NCBI RefSeq assembly: GCF_000612545.2
Contig: NZ_CP097800.1
Location: forward strand, 4,848,501 to 4,912,500
Source of the DNA: Streptomyces sp. PCS3-D2
GTDB lineage: Bacteria > Actinomycetota > Actinomycetes > Streptomycetales > Streptomycetaceae
Reading direction: 5' to 3'
Length of the DNA: 64,000 nt
In this document: positions 53,159 to 61,214 of the stretch, one piece after another
Layout of the letters: every line of letters starts with the position of its first letter
Numbering within the stretch: the first letter of the stretch is position 1
Translations under genes and position numbers: made by a program
The notes under the pieces: model-generated
The model's input: only the letters and a program-made list of their open reading frames with translations
Databases searched by the model: none
What the model was told of the DNA's origin: nothing

Positions 53159-53713
53159 TCAGAACTCGCCGAACAGCAGGTTCCCCGGGGCGTCCTCGTC
53201 CTCGCCGGTGTAGTAGTCCCGTACCGCGCCGAGGAGTTCGTCCACGGTCAGGGTGCCGTCCCCGTCCGCGTCGATCCGCCGGAACAGCGCCTCGGTGTGG
53301 GCGGGGCTCAGGTTCGTGTCGAAGGCCTCCTGCGCCCGGTGGAACTCCTCCGGGCTGATGCGCCCGTCGCCGTCGGTGTCCACGATCGTGAGGAGCGCCC
53401 GCATCATCGGGCGGAAGGAGCGGTCGTAGGCCGGCCCGCCCTGCGCGTACAGCCGGGTCATGCCCAGCTTGTACTCCTCGGGCGTGACCTTGCCGTCGCG
53501 GTCCAGGTCCAGCTCGGTGAAGAGGTCCTGCCAGAAGTCGGCCAGCCCGCCCATCACGAGGGCGGCCCTCGGCGAGTCGGCCGGCTCCGCGAGGGCGGTC
53601 AGCAGCCGGGAGCCGAGCGCGATGATGTCGTCGGCGTCGATCACCCCGCTCCGGTCGGCGTCCAGGTGCGTGAAGGCGCGCTCCAGCTTGCGGTCGAGCA
53701 GGTCGTTCGTCAT
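53159..53713 (-). CDS. EF-hand calcium-binding protein (calmodulin/CabC-like)
   Basis: The protein is 184 residues from ATG 53711-53713 (AAAGG 8 nt upstream). Four EF-hand loops are recognisable: DADRSGVIDADD, DLDRDGKVTPEE, DTDGDGRISPEE and DADGDGTLTVDE, all with Asp at position 1 and an acidic residue at 12 except the first (Asp at 12). There is no signal peptide or TM segment, so it is a cytoplasmic Ca2+ sensor or buffer. Related Streptomyces proteins influence aerial growth. It is convergent with the ABC exporter gene, with only 17 bp between stops. Confidence 0.92.
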   Translation of the reverse strand: MTNDLLDRKLERAFTHLDADRSGVIDADDIIALGSRLLTALAEPADSPRAALVMGGLADFWQDLFTELDLDRDGKVTPEEYKLGMTRLYAQGGPAYDRSFRPMMRALLTIVDTDGDGRISPEEFHRAQEAFDTNLSPAHTEALFRRIDADGDGTLTVDELLGAVRDYYTGEDEDAPGNLLFGEF

Positions 53714-53968
53714 GTGAGTGCCTTTCACGGCTCCGTCCGCCCCCGGCTCTGCGGACACGTTGTGCGGGCTTGCGGTCACCTAGCGTAATGTCCCGGTGGG
53801 TTGCGAACTCCCCCGTTCCCGCCGGGGAGTTGCGGATGCACCCGTACGAGCGAGGGGCGGACCGGGGCGGGACGGGTCCGGTCCTTGGGGGCGGCAACCT
53901 TTCGCGGCGTCCGGGCGTCGTACGTGCGTGCGCATGTGCGTCGTGCGTACGACCGATCGGGGGACTGG

Positions 53969-54370
53969 ATGGTGAACGGGCTGAGCGGGCGGGGCCGTCG
54001 GGCCGCGTCGTTGGGAGCGCTCACAGCGGCCCTGTGGCTCTGCGTCGGCGGGCTGTTCGCCGGGGCGCCCGTCCGGGCCGCCGGCGGCTGGTGTGCAGGC
54101 CGGCTGGTCCGGACGGTGCCCTTCGAGGCGGGCGAGCTGCGCGTCTACAAGAGTCGCAGCCGGGCCTGTGCGATGGCCGTGGCCCGGACCGCCGGAGAGC
54201 GGCGGCGGATGGCGGTGAGCATCCAGCCGCGCGGCGGCGCACCCGTGCGCGACGGCGGACGGTTCACCCGGCATGCCGGGCCCGTCACCGTGGGGGCGAT
54301 CAGCCGCTGTGTGTACGTCAAGGGGAACGTGGGAGCCGGCTCGGCCGACTCCGGCTGGATCCTTTGCTGA
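53969..54370 (+). CDS. Small secreted Cys-containing protein, function unknown
   Basis: The protein is 133 residues from ATG 53969 (GGGGGACTGG upstream). The signal peptide has RGRRAAS, then hydrophobic LGALTAALWLCVGGLFAG and cleavage near PVRAAG. The mature ~95 residues contain four Cys (WCAGR, RACAMA, SRCVYV, WILC-end), suggesting two disulphides. It is basic and small, beta-rich (FEAGELRVYKSRS, GPVTVGAISRCVYV). It is typical of Streptomyces secreted proteins of unknown role. The gene has its own RBS and lies between divergent EF-hand and downstream peptidase genes. Confidence 0.7.
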   Translation: MVNGLSGRGRRAASLGALTAALWLCVGGLFAGAPVRAAGGWCAGRLVRTVPFEAGELRVYKSRSRACAMAVARTAGERRRMAVSIQPRGGAPVRDGGRFTRHAGPVTVGAISRCVYVKGNVGAGSADSGWILC

Positions 54371-54454
54371 CGGACAGTCCCAACTGAGTCTGTTCAGAAG
54401 CGTGTTGGCCCCGCTAGGTTCACGGCGACCGAAGTGAACCCAAGGGGAGGGCGA

Positions 54455-55888
54455 ATGCGCAAGACGCTCGGATGGCTGCTGTCGCTCGTGGTGCTCATCG
54501 GCACCATGGGTGCGGCCGGATCCACGGCTCAGGCGGCCACCGCCGCGGGGCCGGCGGCCGCCGCGGACATCAAGGACCAGATCCTCGGCATTCCCGGGAT
54601 GAGCCTGATCGAGGAGAAGCCGTACCCCGGCTACCGATTCTTCGTGCTGAACTACGAGCAGCCGGTCGACCACCGGCAGCCGTGGAAGGGCACCTTCACC
54701 CAGCGCCTGACCCTGCTGCACAAGGACGTCTCGCGTCCTTCGGTGTTCTTCACCTCCGGCTACAACGTCAGCACCAACCCGCGCCGCAGCGAGCCGACGG
54801 CCATCATCGACGGCAACCAGGTGTCCATGGAGTATCGGTTCTTCACGCCCTCCCGGCCCGCCCCGGCCGACTGGGCCAACCTCGACATCTGGCAGGCCGC
54901 CAGTGACCAGCACCGCATCTTCACCGCCCTGAAGAAGATCTACAAGAAGAACTGGCTGGCCACGGGCGGCAGCAAGGGCGGCATGACGGCGACGTACTAC
55001 GAGCGCTTCTACCCGCACGACATGGACGGTGTGGTCGCGTACGTCGCGCCCAACGACGTCGTCGACCAGCAGGACTCGGCCTATGACCGGTTCTTCGCCA
55101 AGGTCGGCACCAAGGAGTGCCGCGACAGGCTGAACGCCCTCCAGCGCGAGGCCCTCGTGCGCCGCGAGCCGCTGGAGGCCAGGTACGCGGCGGCCGCCGC
55201 CGAGAACGGCTGGACCTTCACCACCGTCGGCAGCCTGGACCGGGCCTACGAGGCCGTCGTGCTCGACTACGTGTGGGCCTTCTGGCAGTACAGCCTGCTG
55301 GCCGACTGCGGCTCGATCCCGGCCGCGGCCACCGCCACCGACCAGCAGATCTGGGACTCGATCGACGCGATCTCCGGCTTCTCCGCCTACACCGACCAGG
55401 GCCTGGAGACGTACACGCCGTACTACTACCAGGCGGGCACCCAGCTCGGCTCCCCGAACATCAAGCAGCCGCACCTGGGCAACCTGAGCCGCTACGGCTA
55501 CCAGCCGCCGCGCAACTTCGTGCCCCGCGACATCCCCATGACCTTCCAGCCGGGAGCCATGGCGGACATCGACCGGTGGGTGCGCGACAACGCCCACCAG
55601 ATGCTGTTCGTGTACGGGCAGAACGACCCGTGGGGCGCCGAGCCGTTCCGCATCGGGTACACGGCGCGCGACAGCTACGTGATGATCGCCCCGGGCGCCA
55701 ACCACGGCGCGAACGTCGCCAAGCTCATGGACGGCGAGAAGGCCCTGGCCACCGCCAAGATCCTCCAGTGGGCCGGGGTCGCCCCGGCCGCCGCGCTCGC
55801 CGATCCGGGCCGGGCGGCACCGCTGGCCGCCCCGGACGCCGAGCTCGACCTGCGCGACCTGGAGCGTGAGCCCCAGCTGCGCCCCTAG
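54455..55888 (+). CDS. Secreted serine tripeptidyl aminopeptidase, PS-10/S37 family
   Basis: The protein is 477 residues from ATG 54455 (AAGGGGAGG upstream). The Sec signal (MRKTLGWLLSLVVLIG) ends near AQAA. The mature protein matches the Streptomyces PS-10 (S37) peptidases, which cut tripeptides, often X-X-Pro, from N-termini. ATGGSKGGMTATYY holds the nucleophile Ser173, YGQNDPWG holds Asp391 and GANHGANV holds His417, together an alpha/beta-hydrolase triad. Family blocks EKPYPGYRFFVLNYEQPVDH and VAPNDVVDQQDSAYDRFF are clear. It is probably involved in extracellular peptide use or in processing of secreted proteins. S28 is a related alternative label. Confidence 0.9.
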   Translation: MRKTLGWLLSLVVLIGTMGAAGSTAQAATAAGPAAAADIKDQILGIPGMSLIEEKPYPGYRFFVLNYEQPVDHRQPWKGTFTQRLTLLHKDVSRPSVFFTSGYNVSTNPRRSEPTAIIDGNQVSMEYRFFTPSRPAPADWANLDIWQAASDQHRIFTALKKIYKKNWLATGGSKGGMTATYYERFYPHDMDGVVAYVAPNDVVDQQDSAYDRFFAKVGTKECRDRLNALQREALVRREPLEARYAAAAAENGWTFTTVGSLDRAYEAVVLDYVWAFWQYSLLADCGSIPAAATATDQQIWDSIDAISGFSAYTDQGLETYTPYYYQAGTQLGSPNIKQPHLGNLSRYGYQPPRNFVPRDIPMTFQPGAMADIDRWVRDNAHQMLFVYGQNDPWGAEPFRIGYTARDSYVMIAPGANHGANVAKLMDGEKALATAKILQWAGVAPAAALADPGRAAPLAAPDAELDLRDLEREPQLRP

Positions 55889-55900
55889 CCCCGGCCGGTG

Positions 55901-55924
55901 GGCGGTGAGGGCGTGCCCTCCGCC
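55901..55924. terminator. Candidate hairpin between convergent peptidase and GH3 genes
   Basis: GGCGG-tg-AGGG pairs with CCCT-CCGCC around loop CGTG, with a 2-nt bulge. It is 13 bp past the peptidase stop. Weaker than the other terminators here. Confidence 0.45.
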
Positions 55925-55968
55925 GTGTCGGACCTCGGACGCCGGATGCCCCGTCTCGGGTCCGCGTC

Positions 55969-57786
55969 TCAGGTGTCGAGCGTCAACCCGTGGCCCAGTG
56001 GGTAGCGGCCCGGTACCGGAACGGGCAGGCGGCCCTCGGGCCGGGCCGCCCCGGTGAGGACCCGGGCCGCCGCGCGCATTTCCGCGTCCCCCCAGGAGTA
56101 CGTGGCCAGCTCCGCCGCGCAGGCCGGCAGGCGGGCCGAGTCGTAGGGATTGCGGAGCGCCACCAGAATCACCGGGACACCGGTGGCGAGCAGGTCGGCC
56201 ACCAGGGTGCGCTGCGTACCGCCCTCCTCCGGGACGTTGTACGTGCACACCAGCACCGCCGCGTGCCCCGGCGCCGCGGCGGCCGCGCGCGCCGGCGCCA
56301 CCGCCGCGGCCCGACAGCCCAGCGCGGTCAACTCCCGGGCCAGCACGACCGTGGGCGGTCCGGTGCCGGCGGTGGGGGAGACCGGATCCGTTCCGGTGAC
56401 CAGCAGTCGGGGCGCGGCCCCGGCGTCGAGCGGCACCAGCCCGCCGGGGTTCGCCAGCAGGGTCGTCGTGGCGGCCGCGATCCGGTCGGCGGCGTCGAGG
56501 TGCCCGCGCACGCCGACGGTCGCCTCCACCGCCTGGGCCGAGGGACGGATCTCGTCGAACAGGCCCCGACGGGCCTTCAGCTCCAGGATCCGCAGCACGG
56601 ACTCCTCGACGCGGCTCTCGGCCAGCTCGCCCGACGCGACGGCCGCCATCACGCTGCGGTGGGCCAGCGGCAGGTCCGGCGGGTTCAGCAGCTGGTCACA
56701 GCCCGCCAGGAGAGCCAGTACGGGCACGCGATCGTCGCCGTACTTCTGGCGGACCCCGGCCATGTCCAGGGCGTCGGTGACCACCACCCCCCGGAAGCCC
56801 AGGCGTTCGCGCAGGATGCCGGTGACGATCGGCCGGGAGAGGGTCGCCGGGTCACCCGAGGGATCCAGCGCGGGGAAGACGATGTGCGCCGTCATGACCG
56901 CGTCGACGCCGGCCTCCACCGCGGCCCGGAAGGGCGGCTCGTCCAGCTCCTCCCAGGCGGCGCGGGTGTGCCGCATGACCGGCAGCCCGACATGGCTGTC
57001 GGTCTCGGTGTCGCCGTGACCGGGGAAGTGCTTGGCGGTGGCGGCCACGCCGGCGCCCTGGTAGCCGCGCACCTGGGCCGCCACCAGCTCCGCCACGGCC
57101 TGCGGGTCGGAGCCGAAGGAGCGTACGCCGATGACCGGATTGGCCGGGTTGACGTTGACGTCGGCCACGGGTGCGTAGTCCTGCCGGATGCCCATGGCGG
57201 CGAGTTCGGCACCCGCGATGCGGGCGGCGCGCCGGGCGTCGGCGGCGGAACCGGAGGCGCCGAGGGCCATCGCCCCCGGGAACAGGGTCGCGGGCTTGCC
57301 GATACGGGCGACGGCACCGTGCTCCTGGTCGGTGGAGAGCAGCAGCGGGATCCGGGAGCCGGTGGTGAGGGCGGCCTGCTGGAGGCCAGCCGAGAGCGCC
57401 GCGATCTGCTGCGGGGTCCGGGTGTTGTGGGCCCAGGCGAAGTAGACGATCCCGCCCAGGTGGTAGCGGGACACCAGCTCGGCGGCGGTGCGCACGCCGA
57501 ACTGCGCCCGGTTCTCCTCGGCGTCGGCCGGGTCGGGATCGGTCGCGGAATGCCCGTAGGCCCGGCAGACGAAGAGCTGGCCGACCTTCTCGGCGAGGCT
57601 CATGCGGTCGACGGCGTGTCGCAGCCGGGCCGGGTCGGGCCGGCGGCCCGCGGGTTCCTCGGGGTTGCGGGCGTCTACGGCGGCGGTCCGGGCGGGCCCC
57701 GAGGTGGCGGCGACCGCCCCCACGGCCGTGGCGGCGGCCGCGGCGGCCGCGGCGAGCAGGTTCCGGCGGGAGGCGTGGTTCGGCAC
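55969..57786 (-). CDS. Tat-exported GH3 beta-N-acetylhexosaminidase (NagZ-type)
   Basis: The protein is 605 residues from GTG 57784-57786 (VPNHASRRNLLAAAA). An S-R-R-N-L-L twin-arginine motif is followed by an Ala-rich hydrophobic stretch, so Tat export is likely. The GH3 TIM barrel shows LSTDQEHGAVARIG, KHFPGHGDTETDSHVGLP, the NagZ signature with catalytic Asp-His dyad loop, and VVTDALDMAG with the nucleophile Asp. A C-terminal alpha/beta GH3-C-like domain follows. It removes GlcNAc from peptidoglycan fragments outside the cell and complements the GH20 enzyme and glmS at the other end of the window. It starts 10 bp after the LysR stop on the same strand. Confidence 0.9.
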   Translation of the reverse strand: MPNHASRRNLLAAAAAAAATAVGAVAATSGPARTAAVDARNPEEPAGRRPDPARLRHAVDRMSLAEKVGQLFVCRAYGHSATDPDPADAEENRAQFGVRTAAELVSRYHLGGIVYFAWAHNTRTPQQIAALSAGLQQAALTTGSRIPLLLSTDQEHGAVARIGKPATLFPGAMALGASGSAADARRAARIAGAELAAMGIRQDYAPVADVNVNPANPVIGVRSFGSDPQAVAELVAAQVRGYQGAGVAATAKHFPGHGDTETDSHVGLPVMRHTRAAWEELDEPPFRAAVEAGVDAVMTAHIVFPALDPSGDPATLSRPIVTGILRERLGFRGVVVTDALDMAGVRQKYGDDRVPVLALLAGCDQLLNPPDLPLAHRSVMAAVASGELAESRVEESVLRILELKARRGLFDEIRPSAQAVEATVGVRGHLDAADRIAAATTTLLANPGGLVPLDAGAAPRLLVTGTDPVSPTAGTGPPTVVLARELTALGCRAAAVAPARAAAAAPGHAAVLVCTYNVPEEGGTQRTLVADLLATGVPVILVALRNPYDSARLPACAAELATYSWGDAEMRAAARVLTGAARPEGRLPVPVPGRYPLGHGLTLDT

Positions 57787-57796
57787 GGGCCGGACC

Positions 57797-58789
57797 CTAC
57801 CCCTGCCGTCCGGGCGGGGCCGGGCGTGTCGGGGCGTGTCGCCCCGCCGGTGCGGGCGGTCCGCCGGCCGGGGGACCGCCCGCACGGGGGGCCGACGCGG
57901 CCCAGTGCTCCTGGAGGGTGCGGACCGTCTCGGTAATGGCCGGGCGGCGGGCGGCGCCGGTCCGCCAGAGGGCGTACAGCCTGCGGACGGGCCCCGGCTC
58001 CAGCGCGACGGCCACGGCCCCCGGAGGCAGCACGCCGGTGCCCAGCCGGGGGACGACCGCCACCCCGAGACCGGCCGCGACCAGGGCGACGATGGTGTGG
58101 TTCTCCTCGGCGACGTGCACGATGTCCGGCTCGAAGCCGGCGGTGCGCAGCGTCCGCATCAGCCAGTCGTGGCAGACCCTTCCGGGCGGCTGGCACACCC
58201 AGCGCTGACCGCCGAGGTCGGAGCGCCGGACGGTCTCCCGGGCGGTGAAGGCATGCCCGGCCGGCACCACCAGGTCGCAGCGGTCGTCCCCGATCAGGGC
58301 CTGCTCCACCCCCTCGGGAGCGGGCAGCGGGGCGATGTCCCAGTCGTGGGCCACGGCCAGATCGGTGACGCCGCGGGCCACGAGGTCGACGGACAGGTGC
58401 GGGTCGACCTCGGTCAGGCGTACGTCCAGGGCCGGGTGACGGCGGGCCAGATCGGCCAGCACCCCCGGCAGCAGGCCGCGCGCGGCCGAGGCGAACGCGG
58501 CGACCGTGAGCAGCCCGCTCGGCCGGCCGCGCCGCTCCTCCAACGTGGTCTCGGCGCGCTCCACGATCGCCAGCAACTCCCGTGCGGTGTCCGCCAGGTG
58601 GCGGGCCTCCTCGGTGAGGGCGACCCCGCGTCCGCGCCGCTCCAGCAGGGTGGTGCGGGTCTCCCGTTCCAGCTTGGCGATCTGCTGCGAGACGGCGGAG
58701 GGGGTGTAGCCGAGGGCGGCCGCCGCGCCCGCGACCGAGCCGTGGACGGAGACGGCGTGCAGTGCGCGCAGCCGGGCGAGATCGAGCAT
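57797..58789 (-). CDS. LysR-family regulator
   Basis: The protein is 330 residues. The wHTH spans residues 1-60: MLDLARLRALHAVSVHGSVA, AAAALGYTPSAVSQQIAKLE. A LysR substrate-binding domain of two Rossmann lobes follows (LLTVAAFASAARGLLPGVL, DLAVAHDWDIAP), with a Pro/Gly-rich 30-residue tail. It is divergent from an EamA exporter; the perfect palindrome CTTCATCCATGGATGAAG between them is the probable operator. The usual model is activation or repression of the exporter in response to its substrate. The effector is unknown. Confidence 0.9.
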   Translation of the reverse strand: MLDLARLRALHAVSVHGSVAGAAAALGYTPSAVSQQIAKLERETRTTLLERRGRGVALTEEARHLADTARELLAIVERAETTLEERRGRPSGLLTVAAFASAARGLLPGVLADLARRHPALDVRLTEVDPHLSVDLVARGVTDLAVAHDWDIAPLPAPEGVEQALIGDDRCDLVVPAGHAFTARETVRRSDLGGQRWVCQPPGRVCHDWLMRTLRTAGFEPDIVHVAEENHTIVALVAAGLGVAVVPRLGTGVLPPGAVAVALEPGPVRRLYALWRTGAARRPAITETVRTLQEHWAASAPRAGGPPAGGPPAPAGRHAPTRPAPPGRQG

Positions 58790-58814
58790 GCCCCCATGCT
58801 ATTCGTCAGCGATG

Positions 58815-58832
58815 CTTCATCCATGGATGAAG
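58815..58832. promoter_or_regulatory. LysR operator between regulator and EamA exporter
   Basis: CTTCATCCATGGATGAAG is a perfect 18-bp palindrome, 26-43 bp before the LysR start and 47-64 bp before the EamA start. It fits the T-N11-A LysR-box form. Confidence 0.85.
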
Positions 58833-58878
58833 AGATCCGTGCTGGTGCTACACGGTCGGGCCGGTCGATGCTCGGTTC

Positions 58879-59826
58879 ATGCGTCCCGTACACACCGCAC
58901 TCGCCGTGCTCGTCGCCGCCGTCTGGGGTTTCAACTTCGTGGTGATCGAGGTCGGACTCGACCACTTCCCGCCCCTGCTGCTGTCCGCGCTGCGCTTTCT
59001 CGTCGCCGCCCTGCCCGCCGTGTTCTTCGTCGGGCCGCCCAAGGTCGCCTGGAAGTGGATCGTGGGGGTGGGGGCCGCCCTCGGCATCGCCAAGTTCGGA
59101 CTGCTCTTCACCGGCATGGACGCGGGCATGCCGGCCGGGCTGTCCTCCCTGGTCCTGCAGGTCCAGGCCGTCTTCACGGCCGTCCTGGCCGCCGTCGTGC
59201 TCCGGGAGCGGCCGGGCCGGGCAAGGGTGACCGGGATGGCCGTGGCGCTCGCCGGGATCGTCGTCGCCGCCGTGGACGGGGGAAGCTCCGGGCCGGTGCT
59301 CGGCTTCACGCTGGTCGTGGCGGCCGCCGCCTGCTGGGGCGTCTCCAACGTGCTGACCCGCAAGGCATCCCCGCCCGACGCGCTGAACTTCATGGTGTGG
59401 GTGTGCACCGTGCCGGTGCTGCCGCTGCTCGGGCTGTCGCTGCTGCTGGAGGGGCCCGAACGCGACCTGGCCGCGCTGCGGGCCCTGGACTGGTCCGGGG
59501 CGGGCGTCATCGCCTACGTCGCGTGGGTCTCGACCGTGTTGGGCTTCGGGGCCTGGGGCTACCTGCTGCGCCGCTACCCGGCCTCGGCGGTGGCACCGTT
59601 CAGCCTGCTCGTACCGGTCTTCGGGATGTCATCGGCCGCGCTGTTGCTGGGGGAGCAGGTGTCGGGCCTGCGCTGGGTGGCGGCGGTGCTGCTGGTGGGC
59701 GGGGTGGCACTGACGTCGCTGGCCCCCGCACGGCCGGGGCCCCGTACGGCCGCCCGCGCGCCGGTCGGCGGGGCCGTCAGCGCGGCGAGCCGTCCTGCAG
59801 CGGCAGACGCCAGTCCTGCCCGATGA
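58879..59826 (+). CDS. EamA/DMT-family permease (amino-acid or metabolite exporter)
   Basis: The protein is 315 residues. It has ten TM helices formed by two EamA repeats: VLVAAVWGFNFVVIEVGL opens repeat 1 (the W-G motif) and AAAACWGVSNVLTRKA opens repeat 2. SSLVLQVQAVFTAVLAAVVLRE is the conserved helix-4 block, matched in repeat 2 by LLVPVFGMSSAALLLGEQ. RhtA/YdeD-type members export amino acids such as cysteine or threonine. Substrate is unknown. It is controlled by the divergent LysR. The last 50 bp overlap the 3' end of the convergent GNAT gene. Confidence 0.9.
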   Translation: MRPVHTALAVLVAAVWGFNFVVIEVGLDHFPPLLLSALRFLVAALPAVFFVGPPKVAWKWIVGVGAALGIAKFGLLFTGMDAGMPAGLSSLVLQVQAVFTAVLAAVVLRERPGRARVTGMAVALAGIVVAAVDGGSSGPVLGFTLVVAAAACWGVSNVLTRKASPPDALNFMVWVCTVPVLPLLGLSLLLEGPERDLAALRALDWSGAGVIAYVAWVSTVLGFGAWGYLLRRYPASAVAPFSLLVPVFGMSSAALLLGEQVSGLRWVAAVLLVGGVALTSLAPARPGPRTAARAPVGGAVSAASRPAAADASPAR

Positions 59827-60325
59827 GGGAGACCCCGTAGGAGCGGTGCGGGCGCTCGGCGACCAGGGTGAAGCCCGCCCTCAGGTAGAGCCCGCGGGCG
59901 TCGGTCAGCACGTCGTTGGTCCACAGCACCAGCTCGCGGTAGCCCACAGAGCGGGCGAAGGAGACGACCGTGTCGACCAGCAGGCTGCCGATGCCGCGGC
60001 CGCGTCCCGCCGGGTCGACCAGGAGCAGCCGCAGCCGGGCGGTGCCGGGTGCGCCCTCCTCGCGTACGCACATCACCGAGCCCACCGGCCGTCCGTCCAG
60101 CTCGGCGATCCAGACCCGTTCGAGGTACGGGTCGTGGTCCTCGGCGAAGTCGGCGACGATCCGGGCCACCAGGCCCTCGAACGAGGCGTTCCAGCCGTAC
60201 TCGGCGGCGTACAGCGCGCCGTGCCGCTGGACGATCCAGCCCAGCTCGCCGGGTGCCGGGTCGCGCAGGAGCAGGCCCTTCGCCCCGGGGTCCGCAGGTG
60301 CCTGGGGTGCCGCGGGCGTGTCCAT
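59777..60325 (-). CDS. GNAT-family N-acetyltransferase
   Basis: The protein is 182 residues. The GNAT core spans ~25-175: IAELDGRPVGSVMCV (strand 4), LRLLLVDPAGRGRGIGSLLVD with the acetyl-CoA R-x-x-G-x-G/A loop as GRGRGIG, and LVLWTNDVLTDARGLYLRAGF in motif B. The sequence GWIVQRHGALYAAEYGWNASFEGLVARI resembles the acetyltransferase part of MarR-GNAT fusions, but the MarR half is absent. Substrate is unknown. The stop lies inside the 3' end of the convergent EamA gene. Confidence 0.88.
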   Translation of the reverse strand: MDTPAAPQAPADPGAKGLLLRDPAPGELGWIVQRHGALYAAEYGWNASFEGLVARIVADFAEDHDPYLERVWIAELDGRPVGSVMCVREEGAPGTARLRLLLVDPAGRGRGIGSLLVDTVVSFARSVGYRELVLWTNDVLTDARGLYLRAGFTLVAERPHRSYGVSLIGQDWRLPLQDGSPR

Positions 60326-60339
60326 GGCGCCCGAGGATA

Positions 60340-60404
60340 GCGCGCGGGGCGGTCCGGGGGGACGCCCCGCGCGCGCCGGACCGCCCGGCCCGGGCGGGCG
60401 GTCC
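60340..60404 (-). terminator. Tandem hairpins after DUF937 gene
   Basis: Two GC-only hairpins: 60340-60351 with 60363-60374 (12 bp, 11-nt loop) and 60378-60387 with 60395-60404 (10 bp, 7-nt loop). They lie directly downstream of the DUF937 stop and before the GNAT start on the minus strand, presumably a strong terminator. Confidence 0.8.
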
Positions 60405-60411
60405 GGGGCGG

Positions 60412-60936
60412 CTACTTCCTGTCGCCGCCGAGGACCTGGCCCAGCAGGTCGCCGAGGCCGCCCCCGCCCGCGGGGGGCGCGCCGGGGGCTCCTCCGGCGG
60501 GCGTGCCGGCGGCCCGGCCGGAGGCGGCGCGCTTGGCGAACACCGCCAGCAGGACCGGGATCAGCAGCTCGACGACCCGGCTGACGGTGGCCGCGGGGAT
60601 GCCGGTCTTCTTCGCGACGGCGTCGGCCACGGGCCGGCTCAGCCTGGCCAGCACCCCGGCCATTCCGCCGCTCAGCAGCCCGCCGAGACCGCCGCCCAGC
60701 GTGGACACGCCCTGCAGCGGGGGCTCGGCGACCTCGGCGAGGGCCCGGCGGACCTCCGCGCCGTCCGCGTCGTCGGCGTCGGCCTGCTGCCGGAGGCCGC
60801 CGGTCATCGCCCCGACCGTGGTCGTCACCGTGTCGCGCGCTCCGGCGGTGTCCGTGCCGAGCAGCGAGGCGATCTCGTTCAGCCGGTCGTCACCGAGCTC
60901 GCCCAGCACGTCGTCCTGCAATGAGGATTCGCTCAT
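60412..60936 (-). CDS. DUF937 (YidB-like) protein
   Basis: The protein is 174 residues from ATG 60934-60936 (MSESSLQDDVLGELGDD). It is helical, with GARDTVTTTVGAMTGGLRQQ, LGGLLSGGMAGVLARLSR and KKTGIPAATVSRVVELLIPVLLAVFAK; the last block matches the DUF937 helix pair. The C-terminal Gly/Pro/Ala-rich linker ends in GLGDLLGQVLGGDRK, the short hydrophobic tail common to this family. There is no signal peptide, and the function is unknown. It is divergent from recD2 across 278 bp that contain a GNRA-type hairpin. Confidence 0.8.
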   Translation of the reverse strand: MSESSLQDDVLGELGDDRLNEIASLLGTDTAGARDTVTTTVGAMTGGLRQQADADDADGAEVRRALAEVAEPPLQGVSTLGGGLGGLLSGGMAGVLARLSRPVADAVAKKTGIPAATVSRVVELLIPVLLAVFAKRAASGRAAGTPAGGAPGAPPAGGGGLGDLLGQVLGGDRK

Positions 60937-61118
60937 GCCTGAAACGCTACGTCCGTACCGATTTGCCAGCACCTCGGACAGGCGTTGGGTAACGGAAATA
61001 TAAAGGTGGGACTCCGGATGCAACCCTGCGGTGGGGGTCGAGGGTCGTAGGGTGCGTCGGGACTTTCGGGGAGGGATCCGGGGGGATCGGGAAGTCCGAC
61101 ACGGGAGGGGTAACCGTG

Positions 61119-61146
61119 AGGGGGTCCGGCCGCAAGGCGGGACCCC
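61119..61146 (+). ncRNA. Hairpin with GCAA tetraloop upstream of recD2
   Basis: GGGGGTCC (61119-61126) pairs with GGACCCCC (61139-61146), then a G.G mismatch, then GCC/GGC closing a GCAA tetraloop. It ends 69 bp before the recD2 ATG. It is listed as a possible structured 5' leader element; it could equally be a terminator for an unseen upstream transcript. No known riboswitch is recognised. Confidence 0.3.
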
Positions 61147-61214
61147 CTTCGCGCTGTCCGAGGCCTCGTCCACAGGCCTGACGGGATGTCGGCGCGGCCC
61201 GGTAGTTTCGGGTC

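Noticed and set aside
48870-53897. A 1,675-codon open frame on the minus strand opposite the ABC exporter
   Set aside because: Composition is the Arg/Gly/Val-rich pattern of an antisense frame over a GC-rich gene, with no domain, and the plus strand encodes a clear ABC protein.
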